From JANWHF01 sp036276235 (GTDB lineage Bacteria > Planctomycetota > Phycisphaerae > Tepidisphaerales > Tepidisphaeraceae): a DNA stretch of 29,777 nucleotides. Where the stretch lies: contig DATBDZ010000059.1 of assembly GCA_036276235.1 (NCBI GenBank), positions 1 through 29,777 on the forward strand, given 5' to 3'. The first letter of the stretch is position 1. The number at the start of each line of letters is the position of its first letter. This document shows, piece after piece, positions 1-6,911 of this stretch. Made by a program: the position numbers and the translations under genes. The notes beneath the pieces were generated by a model. It made no database searches. It was not told the DNA's origin and was given only the letters and a program-made list of their open reading frames with translations.

Positions 1-171
1 AACGTGACGATGGCGATGGTCATGCACCCTGCGCAGCTACCAAACAGTGGAAGGCTGAGGTACGCGCAAGCTCTTGGCCCATTCGCGCAAATGCGCCAGA
101 TTCTTCGGGGTACCTGCTCTAAAAATGATGCGTATCGGACACGAACGCCACGGGCATGCTGTCGCAAGCCC

Positions 172-310
172 ATGCCACCCAATTGGATCTCAGGGTGCCA
201 TGTCCCACGCTTACGTGGGCATGTCTTTCTTTGGATCGTGTCCAGCAGCCCCAAACACATGCTCACGCAAGCGTGAGGCATGGCACCCGTGGCACCGATG
301 CCACCCCAAA
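172..310. repeat. cluster of imperfect hairpins
   Basis: Two short imperfect hairpins share the outer half-site CATG. One has arms 199-209 and 214-223 around CTTA. The other has arms 258-267 and 272-282 around CAAG. A third pairing joins CATGCCACCC at 172-181 with GGGTGCCATG at 193-202, with one mismatch, and related ATGCCACC/GGCACC words recur to about 305. No protein-coding gene is convincing in 1-453: the open frames there run through the hairpins and look like nothing known. The cluster lies downstream of the ACP-FabZ gene and could help end its transcript, but I see no T-run typical of an intrinsic terminator. Confidence 0.55.
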
Positions 311-453
311 AATTGAGGAACCACCGCAAGGTCGTGTGGCATGGGCTCGCGATAGCGTGCCCGCGGCGTTTTTCATCCTTCGCGCGTGTTCCGCGGGCAC
401 ATTGCCGCTCAGCATGACGGTTCACTTGCATGATGATGCGTCCGGGCTCGGCC

Positions 454-1161
454 TCAATTTGCCGCTCCGCGATGAAGCGTGATTGTTCCACTTGCGACCG
501 TTTTCTCGCCCAGCGATGCCCGGACTTCAAACTGCTGCAATGAATCCATCACCCGCAGCAGGCGGGAATGCAGCGTGATTTCCGCTGGCGGAATGACCGG
601 CGTTTCAAAGCGAATATCAACTTGAGCCAGTTTCCCGCCGCGCGCGCCGGTGTCAGGCCCGACCAATCCCGAAAGCTGCGCTAATGCCTCGGCAATCAGC
701 ACGCCTGGAACAACCGGATTTCCCGGAAAATGGCCCGCGAAGAACGGCTCATCTCCCTTGAGCGCCCAAACCGCTTCGCCAGCACCCGAGCCGATTTTCG
801 TGATGCGCGAGACGAAACGAAACTCCGGCCCATGCGGCAATCGTGCGAGATAATCCGCCGGCTGCGGCTCGCTGGCCGGCGCGGCGGCGATATCCGGCCC
901 GCCGGGCGCGTGCTGTTCTATATATGTGGCCAGCGTCGTCACATTCTGAAAGACCTGCTTGCCGATCGTTTCGCTGGGGACCTTGATCTTGAATTGCTTT
1001 TCGATGCTGGTCATCAGCAGGAGGATATCGAGCGAATCCAGGTCCATATCGCCGCCGAAGAAGGGCATTTCGTCGGCGATAGGCGCGTTTGGAGCCAGCT
1101 TAAGATCCCTGCGAAGCAGCGTCTTGACCAGTTCCAATGTCTCCGGACGTGGCGTGGGCAT
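454..1161 (-). CDS. acyl carrier protein fused to FabZ-type 3-hydroxyacyl-ACP dehydratase
   Basis: This 235-residue protein joins two modules usually made as separate proteins. Residues 1-85 are an acyl carrier protein with the phosphopantetheine attachment motif DSL (Ser43) at the start of helix 2. After an Ala/Pro-rich linker (about 86-103), residues 104-235 form a hotdog-fold dehydratase. The FabZ signature HFPGNPVVPGVL is present, with catalytic His144 and Glu158 in the expected spacing. The family dehydrates 3-hydroxyacyl-ACP in type II fatty-acid synthesis or related lipid or polyketide pathways; this copy could act on its own tethered acyl chain. The ATG at 1161 has a GGAAGG element about 12 bases upstream. 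There is no fatty-acid gene next to it, so housekeeping versus specialised lipid use is open. Product call is firm; pathway is inference. Confidence 0.88.
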   Translation of the reverse strand: MPTPRPETLELVKTLLRRDLKLAPNAPIADEMPFFGGDMDLDSLDILLLMTSIEKQFKIKVPSETIGKQVFQNVTTLATYIEQHAPGGPDIAAAPASEPQPADYLARLPHGPEFRFVSRITKIGSGAGEAVWALKGDEPFFAGHFPGNPVVPGVLIAEALAQLSGLVGPDTGARGGKLAQVDIRFETPVIPPAEITLHSRLLRVMDSLQQFEVRASLGEKTVASGTITLHRGAAN

Positions 1162-1257
1162 ACGAATGCGGAGCCTTCCAAAACCAGCCGCGCTCTGTGC
1201 GAGGCCGAGCTATGAATTGTGGTCATCGATCTGTGTTTGGCAAGATAGACGCGTGCG

Positions 1258-1466
1258 CGGAAATCCGAAATCCGAATCCCCGAAATCCGAATCAATTCCG
1301 AAATCCGAATGACGAACCCAAGTGTCACGCGAAGAAGCGAAGTCACGAAGAAACCGCAAGCACTTCTTCGTGCCTTCGTCGCTTCGCGTGACAATCGATT
1401 TTCGGAATTCGGGCATTTGGTCATTCGGAATTGATTCGGATTTCGGGGATTCGGATTTCGGAATTG
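1258..1466. repeat. nested large inverted repeat (two palindrome families)
   Basis: Outer arms are built from repeated CCGAAATCCGAAT units at about 1258-1311 and from their reverse complement (ATTCGGATTTCGG units) at about 1399-1465. Inside them is a second inverted repeat: GTCACGCGAAG at 1323-1333 pairs with CTTCGCGTGAC at 1382-1392, and internal CACGAAG/CTTCGTG words extend the pairing. The whole could fold into a long cruciform or RNA hairpin. It fills most of the 321-base gap between the divergent ACP-FabZ and PLD genes, so the promoters of both must lie beside or within it. No gene is supported here. Confidence 0.75.
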
Positions 1467-1482
1467 TGTCGATAGAGATGCA

Positions 1483-2067
1483 ATGGCGAGCCCATTCCCC
1501 CCTACTCGTCCGGTTGCTGGTCCGCCGAGCGGGTCGGCGGAGCTGGTGGTCGATTCGCAGCATCTGTACCGGATCGTCAACGATGGGATTCTGAAAGCCA
1601 AGACGAGCGTCGATATCGCAACGGCTGATTTCAAGGCGATGCTCATCCCGCAGGCGGGAAGCTCGCGGCGTGCAGTTTCGATCATCCAGGTGATGCGCAG
1701 GCTGGCGTCGCGCGGCGTCGAAATCCGCCTGCTGCATGCCGGCACGCCCAGTTCGGCGGCCCTGCTGGAGCTCAAAGCGGAGCTTCCGGAGAATCTGGTT
1801 ATCCGGCGCTGTCCGAGGCTGCATTTCAAGACGGTCGTGATCGACACGCGCGATATGTATCTGGGAAGCGCGAATCTCACCGGTGCGGGCCTGGGGGCCA
1901 AGGCCGATGGCCGACGAAATTTTGAGCTGGGCATTTGGACGCAATCACCGACGCTGATCGATTCTGTTTTAGGACAATTCAACATGCTCTGGGAAGGCCA
2001 TTTCTGCCAATCGTGCAAGCGGAAGGATGTTTGTCCGGTGCCGCTGGAAGAACCGGAATTGAAATAG
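1483..2067 (+). CDS. PLD-like (HKD-motif) domain protein with C-terminal Cys cluster
   Basis: This 194-residue protein has a single phospholipase D-type domain. The HxKxxxxD motif is complete at His114, Lys116 and Asp121, followed by the usual GSANLT strand-turn (128-133). The superfamily includes lipases, nucleases such as Nuc, and non-catalytic scaffolds; single-motif members usually dimerise to build the active site. Residues 1-20 are Pro/Ser-rich with no clear signal peptide. The C-terminus carries Cys175, Cys178 and Cys184 (CxxC then x5 C), which could bind metal. The start ATG follows directly after the large palindrome and has only a weak ribosome site. It ends against the palindrome separating it from the convergent ImuA-like gene. 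A nuclease role is plausible but unproven. Confidence 0.75.
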   Translation: MASPFPPTRPVAGPPSGSAELVVDSQHLYRIVNDGILKAKTSVDIATADFKAMLIPQAGSSRRAVSIIQVMRRLASRGVEIRLLHAGTPSSAALLELKAELPENLVIRRCPRLHFKTVVIDTRDMYLGSANLTGAGLGAKADGRRNFELGIWTQSPTLIDSVLGQFNMLWEGHFCQSCKRKDVCPVPLEEPELK

Positions 2068-2165
2068 TTGCCAGTTGCCAGTTGTCAGTTGCCAGTAGAA
2101 ATGCAAAAGGCGAAAGGCCGTCTGCTTTCCTCCACTGACAACTGGCAACTGGCCACTGGCAACTA
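2066..2165. repeat. inverted repeat of CAACTGGCAACTG units
   Basis: The left arm (about 2066-2096) consists of AGTTGCC/AGTTGTC units and the right arm (about 2135-2165) of ACTGGCAACT/ACTGACAACT units. Some 22 of 24 positions pair, around a loop of roughly 40 bases. The left arm begins at the stop codon of the PLD gene and the right arm ends just before the stop of the convergent gene. The element therefore fills the whole intergenic space and could act as a bidirectional transcription barrier, though without a classical T-run. Confidence 0.7.
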
Positions 2166-2168
2166 TTC

Positions 2169-3446
2169 CTACGATGCCCTTACCACGCGCGGCACCGCAT
2201 CTCTAATCGGTTTCCTCTCAACAGCCGACACTTCTCCTGTTCGGCGGCACAGTTCCAGGCAGATACTTTGGCCAACGCGGCCGCCGGGGCCGTGGATGAG
2301 TTGGATGTTCCAGCGCTGCACAGTTCGCTCGCCGGGCATGGGGCCGACGAGCCAGCGGGTGGCGGCGGCGTAGTGCGGGGCCTGGCCAAAGGTGCGCAGC
2401 AGCAGGCCGATCCCGCCGCCGCGCTCGGCGGAAAGCTGGAGCTTGCGCGCTTCGGTCCGCGAGAGCCGCTTGGGAGATGCGATGACCGCCCCCACCGCTT
2501 TGCATCGCAGACATTCTGCAACCGCCCACATCTGGTCGGCGGCATCCGCCGGCCGCAGCAGATAAAGCTGCCGCGGCGAAATCCCCATCGCCGCCAAGGC
2601 CGGCGGATAAATCTCGCCAGCCGGGTCGCAGCAGACAATCGGCCGCGGCTCGGAATCCGACGGCGGGATAAATCCCGCCCTACGGGACGCTTGATGAAGG
2701 GGCGCTTCTTGTAGGGCGGGATTTATCCCGCCGTTTTCCTCTGCTGCCAATGTAGGGTGGGTGTACTCGCCCACCATTCCCCCGTCGTGGTGGGCGAGTA
2801 CACCCACCCTACAACCGCGCTCAGAAGATGCTCCCAAGGGCGCGCTCAGAACCCTCTCCCCTGACTTCGACGAGCTCAGTCGAGTCGTACTCAGGGGAGA
2901 GGGCAGGGTGAGGGGACGGCGATGCGCCAGAAGGCGTACTTCGTCGATCGGCGCATCACTCCCCTCACCCCAGCCCTCTCCCCTGAGTACAGGGGAGAGG
3001 GAGCGTGTGCTCGATCGATTTTTATGTGCATCCCCCACCGTACAGCCGATCGCACTCCTATCCCCTCCCTCGGTACTCCGGGGGAGGGTTAGGGAGGGGG
3101 TTCGCGCAAGCGGCGTATCTTTTACACAACCCCCTCCCCAGCCCTCCCCCGGAGTACCGGGGGAGGGAGAATGCGCATCTGCCCTTTTATATGAGTTGCT
3201 CGCCTCATATGGGTGGCTCGCCGTTTCATGCGTCGCCGCTCTGGCCAGCAGCATCGCAAAAAAAAGCGGAACACCGTTGCCCTGTTCGCTTAGCACTTCA
3301 TGCACCGCTCCGCGTGCAAAAGCCCCGCCCGGCAGCAGCCCGTCCAGTGCCGCCAGGCCTGTGGAAAATCCCTTGCGAATCTGCACGGATGTGTGATCCG
3401 CGCTGAGGGTCAGAAGCTTGCCGTCGTGACAGGAGATCAGTTGCAT
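2169..3446 (-). CDS. imuA: ImuA-like RecA-fold protein with a palindrome-encoded insert
   Basis: This 425-residue product resembles ImuA (SulA/RecA-like), an accessory factor of ImuB/DnaE2 mutagenic translesion synthesis. Residues 25-72 match the N-terminal RecA-like start (STGLAALDGLLPGG, then a Walker-A-position loop lacking GKT). Residues 268-385 match the rest: DPAGEIYPPALAAMGI, LRCKAVGAVIA, ARKLQLSAERGGGIGLLLR, then the C-terminal arginine-rich part. Family members are usually about 230-270 residues. The extra 190 or so residues (75-266) are encoded by successive palindromic repeats that keep the frame open and yield Pro/Gly/Ser-rich peptides such as SPSPGTPGEGWGGG. Function may survive if the insert loops out. 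No imuB or dnaE2 is adjacent, which is unusual for this family. A dyad-overlapped promoter lies just upstream. Confidence 0.75.
   Translation of the reverse strand: MQLISCHDGKLLTLSADHTSVQIRKGFSTGLAALDGLLPGGAFARGAVHEVLSEQGNGVPLFFAMLLARAATHETASHPYEASNSYKRADAHSPSPGTPGEGWGGGCVKDTPLARTPSLTLPRSTEGGDRSAIGCTVGDAHKNRSSTRSLSPVLRGEGWGEGSDAPIDEVRLLAHRRPLTLPSPLSTTRLSSSKSGERVLSAPLGASSERGCRVGVLAHHDGGMVGEYTHPTLAAEENGGINPALQEAPLHQASRRAGFIPPSDSEPRPIVCCDPAGEIYPPALAAMGISPRQLYLLRPADAADQMWAVAECLRCKAVGAVIASPKRLSRTEARKLQLSAERGGGIGLLLRTFGQAPHYAAATRWLVGPMPGERTVQRWNIQLIHGPGGRVGQSICLELCRRTGEVSAVERKPIRDAVPRVVRAS
2661..2733. repeat. palindrome A inside imuA
   Basis: A 23-base arm at 2661-2683 (CGGCGGGATAAATCCCGCCC and TAC) is perfectly inverted at 2711-2733, with a 27-base loop. 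It lies inside the reading frame of the ImuA-like gene and encodes part of the extra peptide. Confidence 0.9.
2751..2813. repeat. palindrome B inside imuA
   Basis: A perfect 26-base inverted repeat has arms at 2751-2776 (beginning TGTAGGGTGGGTGTAC) and 2788-2813, with an 11-base loop. It is unrelated in sequence to palindromes A, C and D apart from the shared TGTAGGG edge. It is translated in frame within the ImuA-like protein. Confidence 0.9.
2852..3001. repeat. palindrome C (nested) inside imuA
   Basis: Two tight hairpins of the same family occur: CCCTCTCCCCTGA (2852-2864) with TCAGGGGAGAGGG (2891-2903), and CCCTCTCCCCTG (2974-2985) with CAGGGGAGAGGG (2990-3001). The inner sides also pair with each other over about 23 bases (2894-2916 with 2960-2983), so alternative folds are possible. 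The loop of the first hairpin carries a further small palindrome, TCGACGAGCTCAGTCGA. All of it is translated in the ImuA-like frame. Confidence 0.85.
3064..3168. repeat. palindrome D inside imuA
   Basis: The left arm at 3064-3102 contains CGGTACTCCGGGGGAGGG and the right arm at 3128-3168 contains CCCTCCCCCGGAGTACCG. They are near-perfect inverses over about 38 bases with a 25-base loop. Each arm is itself partly self-complementary (CCTCCC...GGGAGG). It encodes the SPSPGTPGEGWGGG-type peptide in the ImuA-like protein, a peptide I associate with palindromic repeats in planctomycete genomes. Confidence 0.88.
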
Positions 3447-3459
3447 GGCTCGCCAAGTT

Positions 3460-3490
3460 CGCTATAAGTTAGGTATAGCGGGTGTGGCAA
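3460..3490 (-). promoter_or_regulatory. candidate imuA promoter overlapped by a perfect 7-7-7 dyad
   Basis: CGCTATA (3460-3466), a 7-base spacer and TATAGCG (3474-3480) form a perfect dyad 14-34 bases upstream of the ImuA-like start. On the minus strand TTGCCA (3490-3485) and TTATAG (3467-3462) are spaced by 17 bases, a fair sigma70 pair, so the dyad spans the spacer and the -10. This is the arrangement expected of a repressor operator. SOS control by a LexA-type repressor fits the family, but I cannot match the dyad to a proven LexA box. Confidence 0.5.
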
Positions 3491-3517
3491 GAGACTGTCA
3501 ATTGCGTTCCCGGTAGA

Positions 3518-3545
3518 TTGATTCAGTGGAAATAAAACTTATAAA
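3518..3545 (+). promoter_or_regulatory. candidate hppA promoter
   Basis: TTGATT (3518-3523) and TATAAA (3540-3545) are separated by 16 bases, a reasonable sigma70-type pair in an AT-rich patch between divergent genes. It would give hppA a leader of about 210 bases that includes the hairpin at 3550-3616. Consensus matching only. Confidence 0.35.
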
Positions 3546-3549
3546 CGCT

Positions 3550-3616
3550 GAAACGTGAAAACGTGAAACGTGACATGTAACCAAAGTCTTCGTCACGTTT
3601 CACGTCTTCACGTTTC
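3550..3616. repeat. inverted repeat of AAACGTGA units
   Basis: The left arm 3550-3574 (three ACGTGAA-like units) pairs with the right arm 3592-3616 at 24 of 25 positions, around a 17-base loop. It sits in the 319-base gap between the divergent imuA-like and hppA genes, probably inside the hppA leader. No coding gene is supported in 3447-3765. Confidence 0.85.
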
Positions 3617-3765
3617 ATGCATGACGAGCGGAATTGTCCCGATTGCATCTCCCCCTAACTCCCGGTATGAGCTAACCTACGATCCGAAAACAACGCAAGC
3701 GAATCCTGGCCTAAGCGCCATGGAGCGGCAGCAGAACGAGGCATCGGCGGAAGAAGGAGACTCTA

Positions 3766-6138
3766 ATGATCTTAGCGCAGGGTGGCGTGATACGCGGGCT
3801 CAACGATCTGACACCATTCGAAGAAGGGGCGCTCTGGTCTGTTTTAGCGCTTTCCATCATCTCGATCCTTTACGCGCTCTGGCTCCGGACCCAGGTGCTG
3901 GCGTATGAAACCGGCACCGACCGCATGCGCGAAGTGTGGGGCTGGATTCGCGCCGGCGCCAATGCATACCTTGGCCGCCAGTTTCGCTCGATCCTCATCG
4001 CGATCATCGTCCTGAGCGTGTTGATGTTCCTGAGCGTGAAACTGATCCCGCCCAGCGAGGCAGCGAAGCAAGTCTGGGGCGACGAAAACGCCGCCACCGC
4101 CGTCGCCGTCGGGCGAACGATCGCGTTCCTGATGGGATCGCTCTTCAGCTATCTGGTCGGCTTCGTCGGGATGAACGTGGCGGTCGCCGCCAACGTGCGC
4201 GTTGCCGAGGCGTCGCGACGCTCTTACAGCAGGGCGTTGCAGGTCGCGTATCGCTCGGGCACCGTCACCGGGATGATGTGCGTCGGGCTGGGTTTGCTGG
4301 GCGGCACACTGATCTTCCTTTTCTACGGCCGCTCGGCGCCCGATGCTCTCTTGGGCTTCGGCTTCGGCGGATCGCTTATCGCGCTGTTCATGCGCGTGGG
4401 CGGCGGCATCTATACCAAAGCCGCCGACGTTGGTGCTGATCTGGTCGGCAAGGTCGAGGCAAATCTTCCGGAAGATGACACGCGCAATGCGGCGGTCATC
4501 GCGGACCTGGTGGGCGATAACGTCGGCGACTGCGCCGGCATGGCCGCCGACGTCTTCGAGAGCTTTGAAGTGACAATGGTCGCCGCCATGATCCTCGGAA
4601 TCGTGCTGGGAACCACGACCGGCCGCTTCAATCCTTTTTATCTCATCTTCCCACTGCTGGCCCGCGGCATCGGCGTCATTGCTTCAATCGTCGGCACCTA
4701 CGTCGTGAAGACCACCGAAGAAGAGCGCAATGCAATGAAGGCGATGAACCGCGGCTTCTGGCTGTCGGCAGCCATCGCAATCGCGCTGACGGCCGTCGTC
4801 GCCCTCTTCTACAAGAACGCCGGCGCGATCGATTGGCGACCATTCCTGGCGATTCTCGCCGGGGTGCTGCTGGCGGTGGTGCTCGACAAGATCACCGAAT
4901 ATTTCACGTCAACGCATTACTCGCCTGTGCAGGAAACCAGCCGTTCCTGCCAGACGGGCGCTGCCACCAATATTCTGTCGGGTCTTGCACTTGGTTTCGA
5001 ATCGAGCGTCTATGCGATCCTCGCGATCGCCGGCGCGATCCTGGCGGCGTATGTCATCTTCCACAACGATCCGCACTCCGTGCAGGCGATCCTCTACGGC
5101 GTCGCCCTCACCGGCATCGGCATGCTCACGCTGACCGGCAACACCATCTCGATGGACGCATTCGGCCCGATCTCCGACAACGCCAACGGCATCGGCGAAA
5201 TGTCGGGCCTCGAAAAAGAGGCCCGCGCGGTGATGGACGATCTGGACGCCACCGGCAATACCACCAAGGCGATCACCAAGGGCGTGGCGATCGGGTCGGC
5301 GGTTATCGCGGCCGTCGCGCTCTACGGCTCCTTCTTTGCCGACATCAATCTCGCGCAACATGAAGCGGGTGTCGCGATTCTCTCTGCGATCGACGTCTCC
5401 AAGCCGGTCGTCTTCATCGGCCTGCTGATCGGCGGCGCGCTGCCGTTCCTCTTTACCGGCTTGACCATCCGCGCCGTCGAGCGGGCGGCTTCGCAGATCG
5501 TCAATGAAGTCCGGCGGCAGCTTCGCATTCCGGGCATCATGGAACGAACGGTTCAGCCGGATTATGCCCGGGCTGTTGGCATTTCCACGGTGGCCGCGCA
5601 GCGCGAGCTGATTACGCTGGGCGTCATTGCCGTAGCGACGCCGATCGTTGTCGGATTTTTGCTGGATGTCGAAGCGCTCGGCGGGTTCCTCGCCGGGACG
5701 ATCCTGGTCGGTCAGTTGCTGGCGGTCTTCATGTGCAACGCCGGCGGTGCCTGGGACAACGCCAAGAAATACATCGAAGAAGGCCACTTCGGCGGCAAAC
5801 GCACCGACGCCCACAAAGCCGGCGTCGTCGGTGATACCGTCGGCGATCCGCTCAAAGACACCTCCGGCCCCGCGCTCAACCCGCTGCTGAAGGTGATCAA
5901 TCTCGTCGCGCTCATCATCGCGCCGATGATCGTCAGCTTCCGCCACAAGAACAACGACAAGATCGATCCCGCCACGATCATCATCATGATCGTTCTGATC
6001 GGGGCGATCATCTGGGCGATCGCCCGTTCGAAGCGCTCCGGGGAGCAGATGGTCGAGAATGTCGCGCCGGCAACTGGCGGTTCGTCAAACAACGACGCCG
6101 CAAACATGGGCGCTGAAGAGCCGGCCCATCGGGCATAA
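3766..6138 (+). CDS. hppA: K+-independent proton-pumping membrane pyrophosphatase
   Basis: This 790-residue, highly hydrophobic protein is a membrane-integral pyrophosphatase that hydrolyses cytoplasmic PPi and moves H+ (Na+ in some relatives) out of the cytoplasm. The pyrophosphate/Mg-binding signatures are intact: DVGADLVGKVE from Asp221 and DNVGDCAGMAADVFES from Asp251. DAFGPISDNANGI and the C-terminal GDTVGDPLKDTSGP segments are also present. In GNTTKAITKG, Lys501 and Thr504 occupy the two positions that mark K+-independent members; K+-dependent ones have Ala and usually Gly there. About 16 membrane helices are expected, with a short hydrophilic C-terminal tail. The ATG follows AAGGAG at a 7-base spacing. 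A DUF2721 gene begins 9 bases after its stop, suggesting one transcript. Confidence 0.97.
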   Translation: MILAQGGVIRGLNDLTPFEEGALWSVLALSIISILYALWLRTQVLAYETGTDRMREVWGWIRAGANAYLGRQFRSILIAIIVLSVLMFLSVKLIPPSEAAKQVWGDENAATAVAVGRTIAFLMGSLFSYLVGFVGMNVAVAANVRVAEASRRSYSRALQVAYRSGTVTGMMCVGLGLLGGTLIFLFYGRSAPDALLGFGFGGSLIALFMRVGGGIYTKAADVGADLVGKVEANLPEDDTRNAAVIADLVGDNVGDCAGMAADVFESFEVTMVAAMILGIVLGTTTGRFNPFYLIFPLLARGIGVIASIVGTYVVKTTEEERNAMKAMNRGFWLSAAIAIALTAVVALFYKNAGAIDWRPFLAILAGVLLAVVLDKITEYFTSTHYSPVQETSRSCQTGAATNILSGLALGFESSVYAILAIAGAILAAYVIFHNDPHSVQAILYGVALTGIGMLTLTGNTISMDAFGPISDNANGIGEMSGLEKEARAVMDDLDATGNTTKAITKGVAIGSAVIAAVALYGSFFADINLAQHEAGVAILSAIDVSKPVVFIGLLIGGALPFLFTGLTIRAVERAASQIVNEVRRQLRIPGIMERTVQPDYARAVGISTVAAQRELITLGVIAVATPIVVGFLLDVEALGGFLAGTILVGQLLAVFMCNAGGAWDNAKKYIEEGHFGGKRTDAHKAGVVGDTVGDPLKDTSGPALNPLLKVINLVALIIAPMIVSFRHKNNDKIDPATIIIMIVLIGAIIWAIARSKRSGEQMVENVAPATGGSSNNDAANMGAEEPAHRA

Positions 6139-6147
6139 GGCAGATTG

Positions 6148-6675
6148 ATGCCCTCATCCGATTGGACGCGCATTATCTCGGCTGGCGTCGGGCCGATCAT
6201 TGTCATCTCGGCCTGCGGCCTTTTGTGCCTCGCGTTTTACAATCGTCTGGCCGCTGTCGTGACGCGGCTGCGGTCATTTCATCGCGATCAACTTCAAGAG
6301 CAGGAAACACTCGCCCGGCTGCGCACTGGCGGATCACCCAACGAAGCAGAATTGGTCCGGCGGCAGGAAGTGCTGGGAATGCTGCAAGTGCAGATCGGCA
6401 AAATCCAGCGTCGCGCCGGCTGGATTCGCCGCACGCTTGCCTGCCTGCTGTACACGATCATCTGTCTTGCTGCTTGCTCGCTGGCCCTCGGGCTGAGTGT
6501 CATTTGGCCAGGGTTGATTTACGCGGCGGTGCCGCTGTTCATCATCGGGCTGGTATTGCTCATCGCCGCGGTGATTTGCGCGCTGGTGGAGCTGGAACAT
6601 GCGCTCGATCCCGTGGCGCTGGAGTCCCAGTTCATGACCAACCTCGCGCGGGATTATGAGGATGCGGTGGGGTGA
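6148..6675 (+). CDS. DUF2721 family membrane protein
   Basis: This protein of about 175 residues has an N-terminal membrane helix (about 10-35), a charged helical cytoplasmic stretch rich in Arg, Gln and Glu (40-95), and two closely spaced hydrophobic helices (about 100-150). It ends in a short acidic tail. This layout and the IIVISACGLLCLAFYNRL / RRQEVLGMLQVQIGKIQRRA pattern match DUF2721, a family of unknown function. ATG at 6148 is preferred over the TTG codon immediately before it, since AAGG at 6137-6140 is well placed. It starts 9 bases after hppA and is probably co-transcribed, which hints at a membrane-energetics or ion-related role but does not show it. Confidence 0.75.
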   Translation: MPSSDWTRIISAGVGPIIVISACGLLCLAFYNRLAAVVTRLRSFHRDQLQEQETLARLRTGGSPNEAELVRRQEVLGMLQVQIGKIQRRAGWIRRTLACLLYTIICLAACSLALGLSVIWPGLIYAAVPLFIIGLVLLIAAVICALVELEHALDPVALESQFMTNLARDYEDAVG

Positions 6676-6733
6676 CCGGCCACCCATGAGGAGCGCGTCA
6701 AGCTTCCAGGAAGAACGCGGCGATGCTCAAGCT

Positions 6734-6813
6734 CCGTCATGCTGAGGTACTCCGAAGCATCTGGCTTATTCGCGCGAGGCGGCCAGATGCTTCGGAGTAC
6801 CTCAGCATGACGG
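6734..6813. repeat. perfect 32-bp inverted repeat
   Basis: Arm 6734-6765 (starting CCGTCATGCTGAGGTACTCC) is exactly inverted at 6782-6813, with a 16-base loop. It is the longest perfect palindrome I found here. It lies in the 236-base gap after the DUF2721 gene. A hairpin this stable would block or terminate read-through from the hppA operon, although no T-run follows. Nothing else is evident in 6676-6911. Confidence 0.92.
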
Positions 6814-6911
6814 CTTCCTTTGCGCGTACGTTTGAGCACGGGGCTCAACCTGCAAATCGCGCCGAAAGTCTCCTCTCGACAACCGCCCTTCATTTCACGA
6901 TTATTTCACCC

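Noticed and set aside
4..482. Short overlapping open frames at the window start
   Set aside because: They run through hairpin repeats, lack ribosome sites and show no similarity to known proteins.
1483..2067. PLD protein as DrmC of a DISARM system
   Set aside because: No DrmA helicase, DrmB or DISARM methyltransferase is present nearby; the Res operon is 14 kb away and of a different type.
2661..3168. Repeated short units that might be a CRISPR array
   Set aside because: The units are palindromic pairs of different sequence, without constant-length repeats and spacers or nearby cas genes.
2761..3396. Open frame of 211 residues on the plus strand
   Set aside because: It is antisense to the ImuA-like gene, runs through the palindromes and resembles no protein; the minus strand has clear family motifs on both sides.
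4909..5946. Open frame of 345 residues on the minus strand within hppA
   Set aside because: It is a byproduct of GC-rich codons in hppA, composed mainly of Asp, Arg and Gly without family similarity.
6723..6911. N-terminal extension of the SH3-like small protein
   Set aside because: It would translate straight through the 32-bp perfect palindrome; similarity to a folded domain begins only after 6912.
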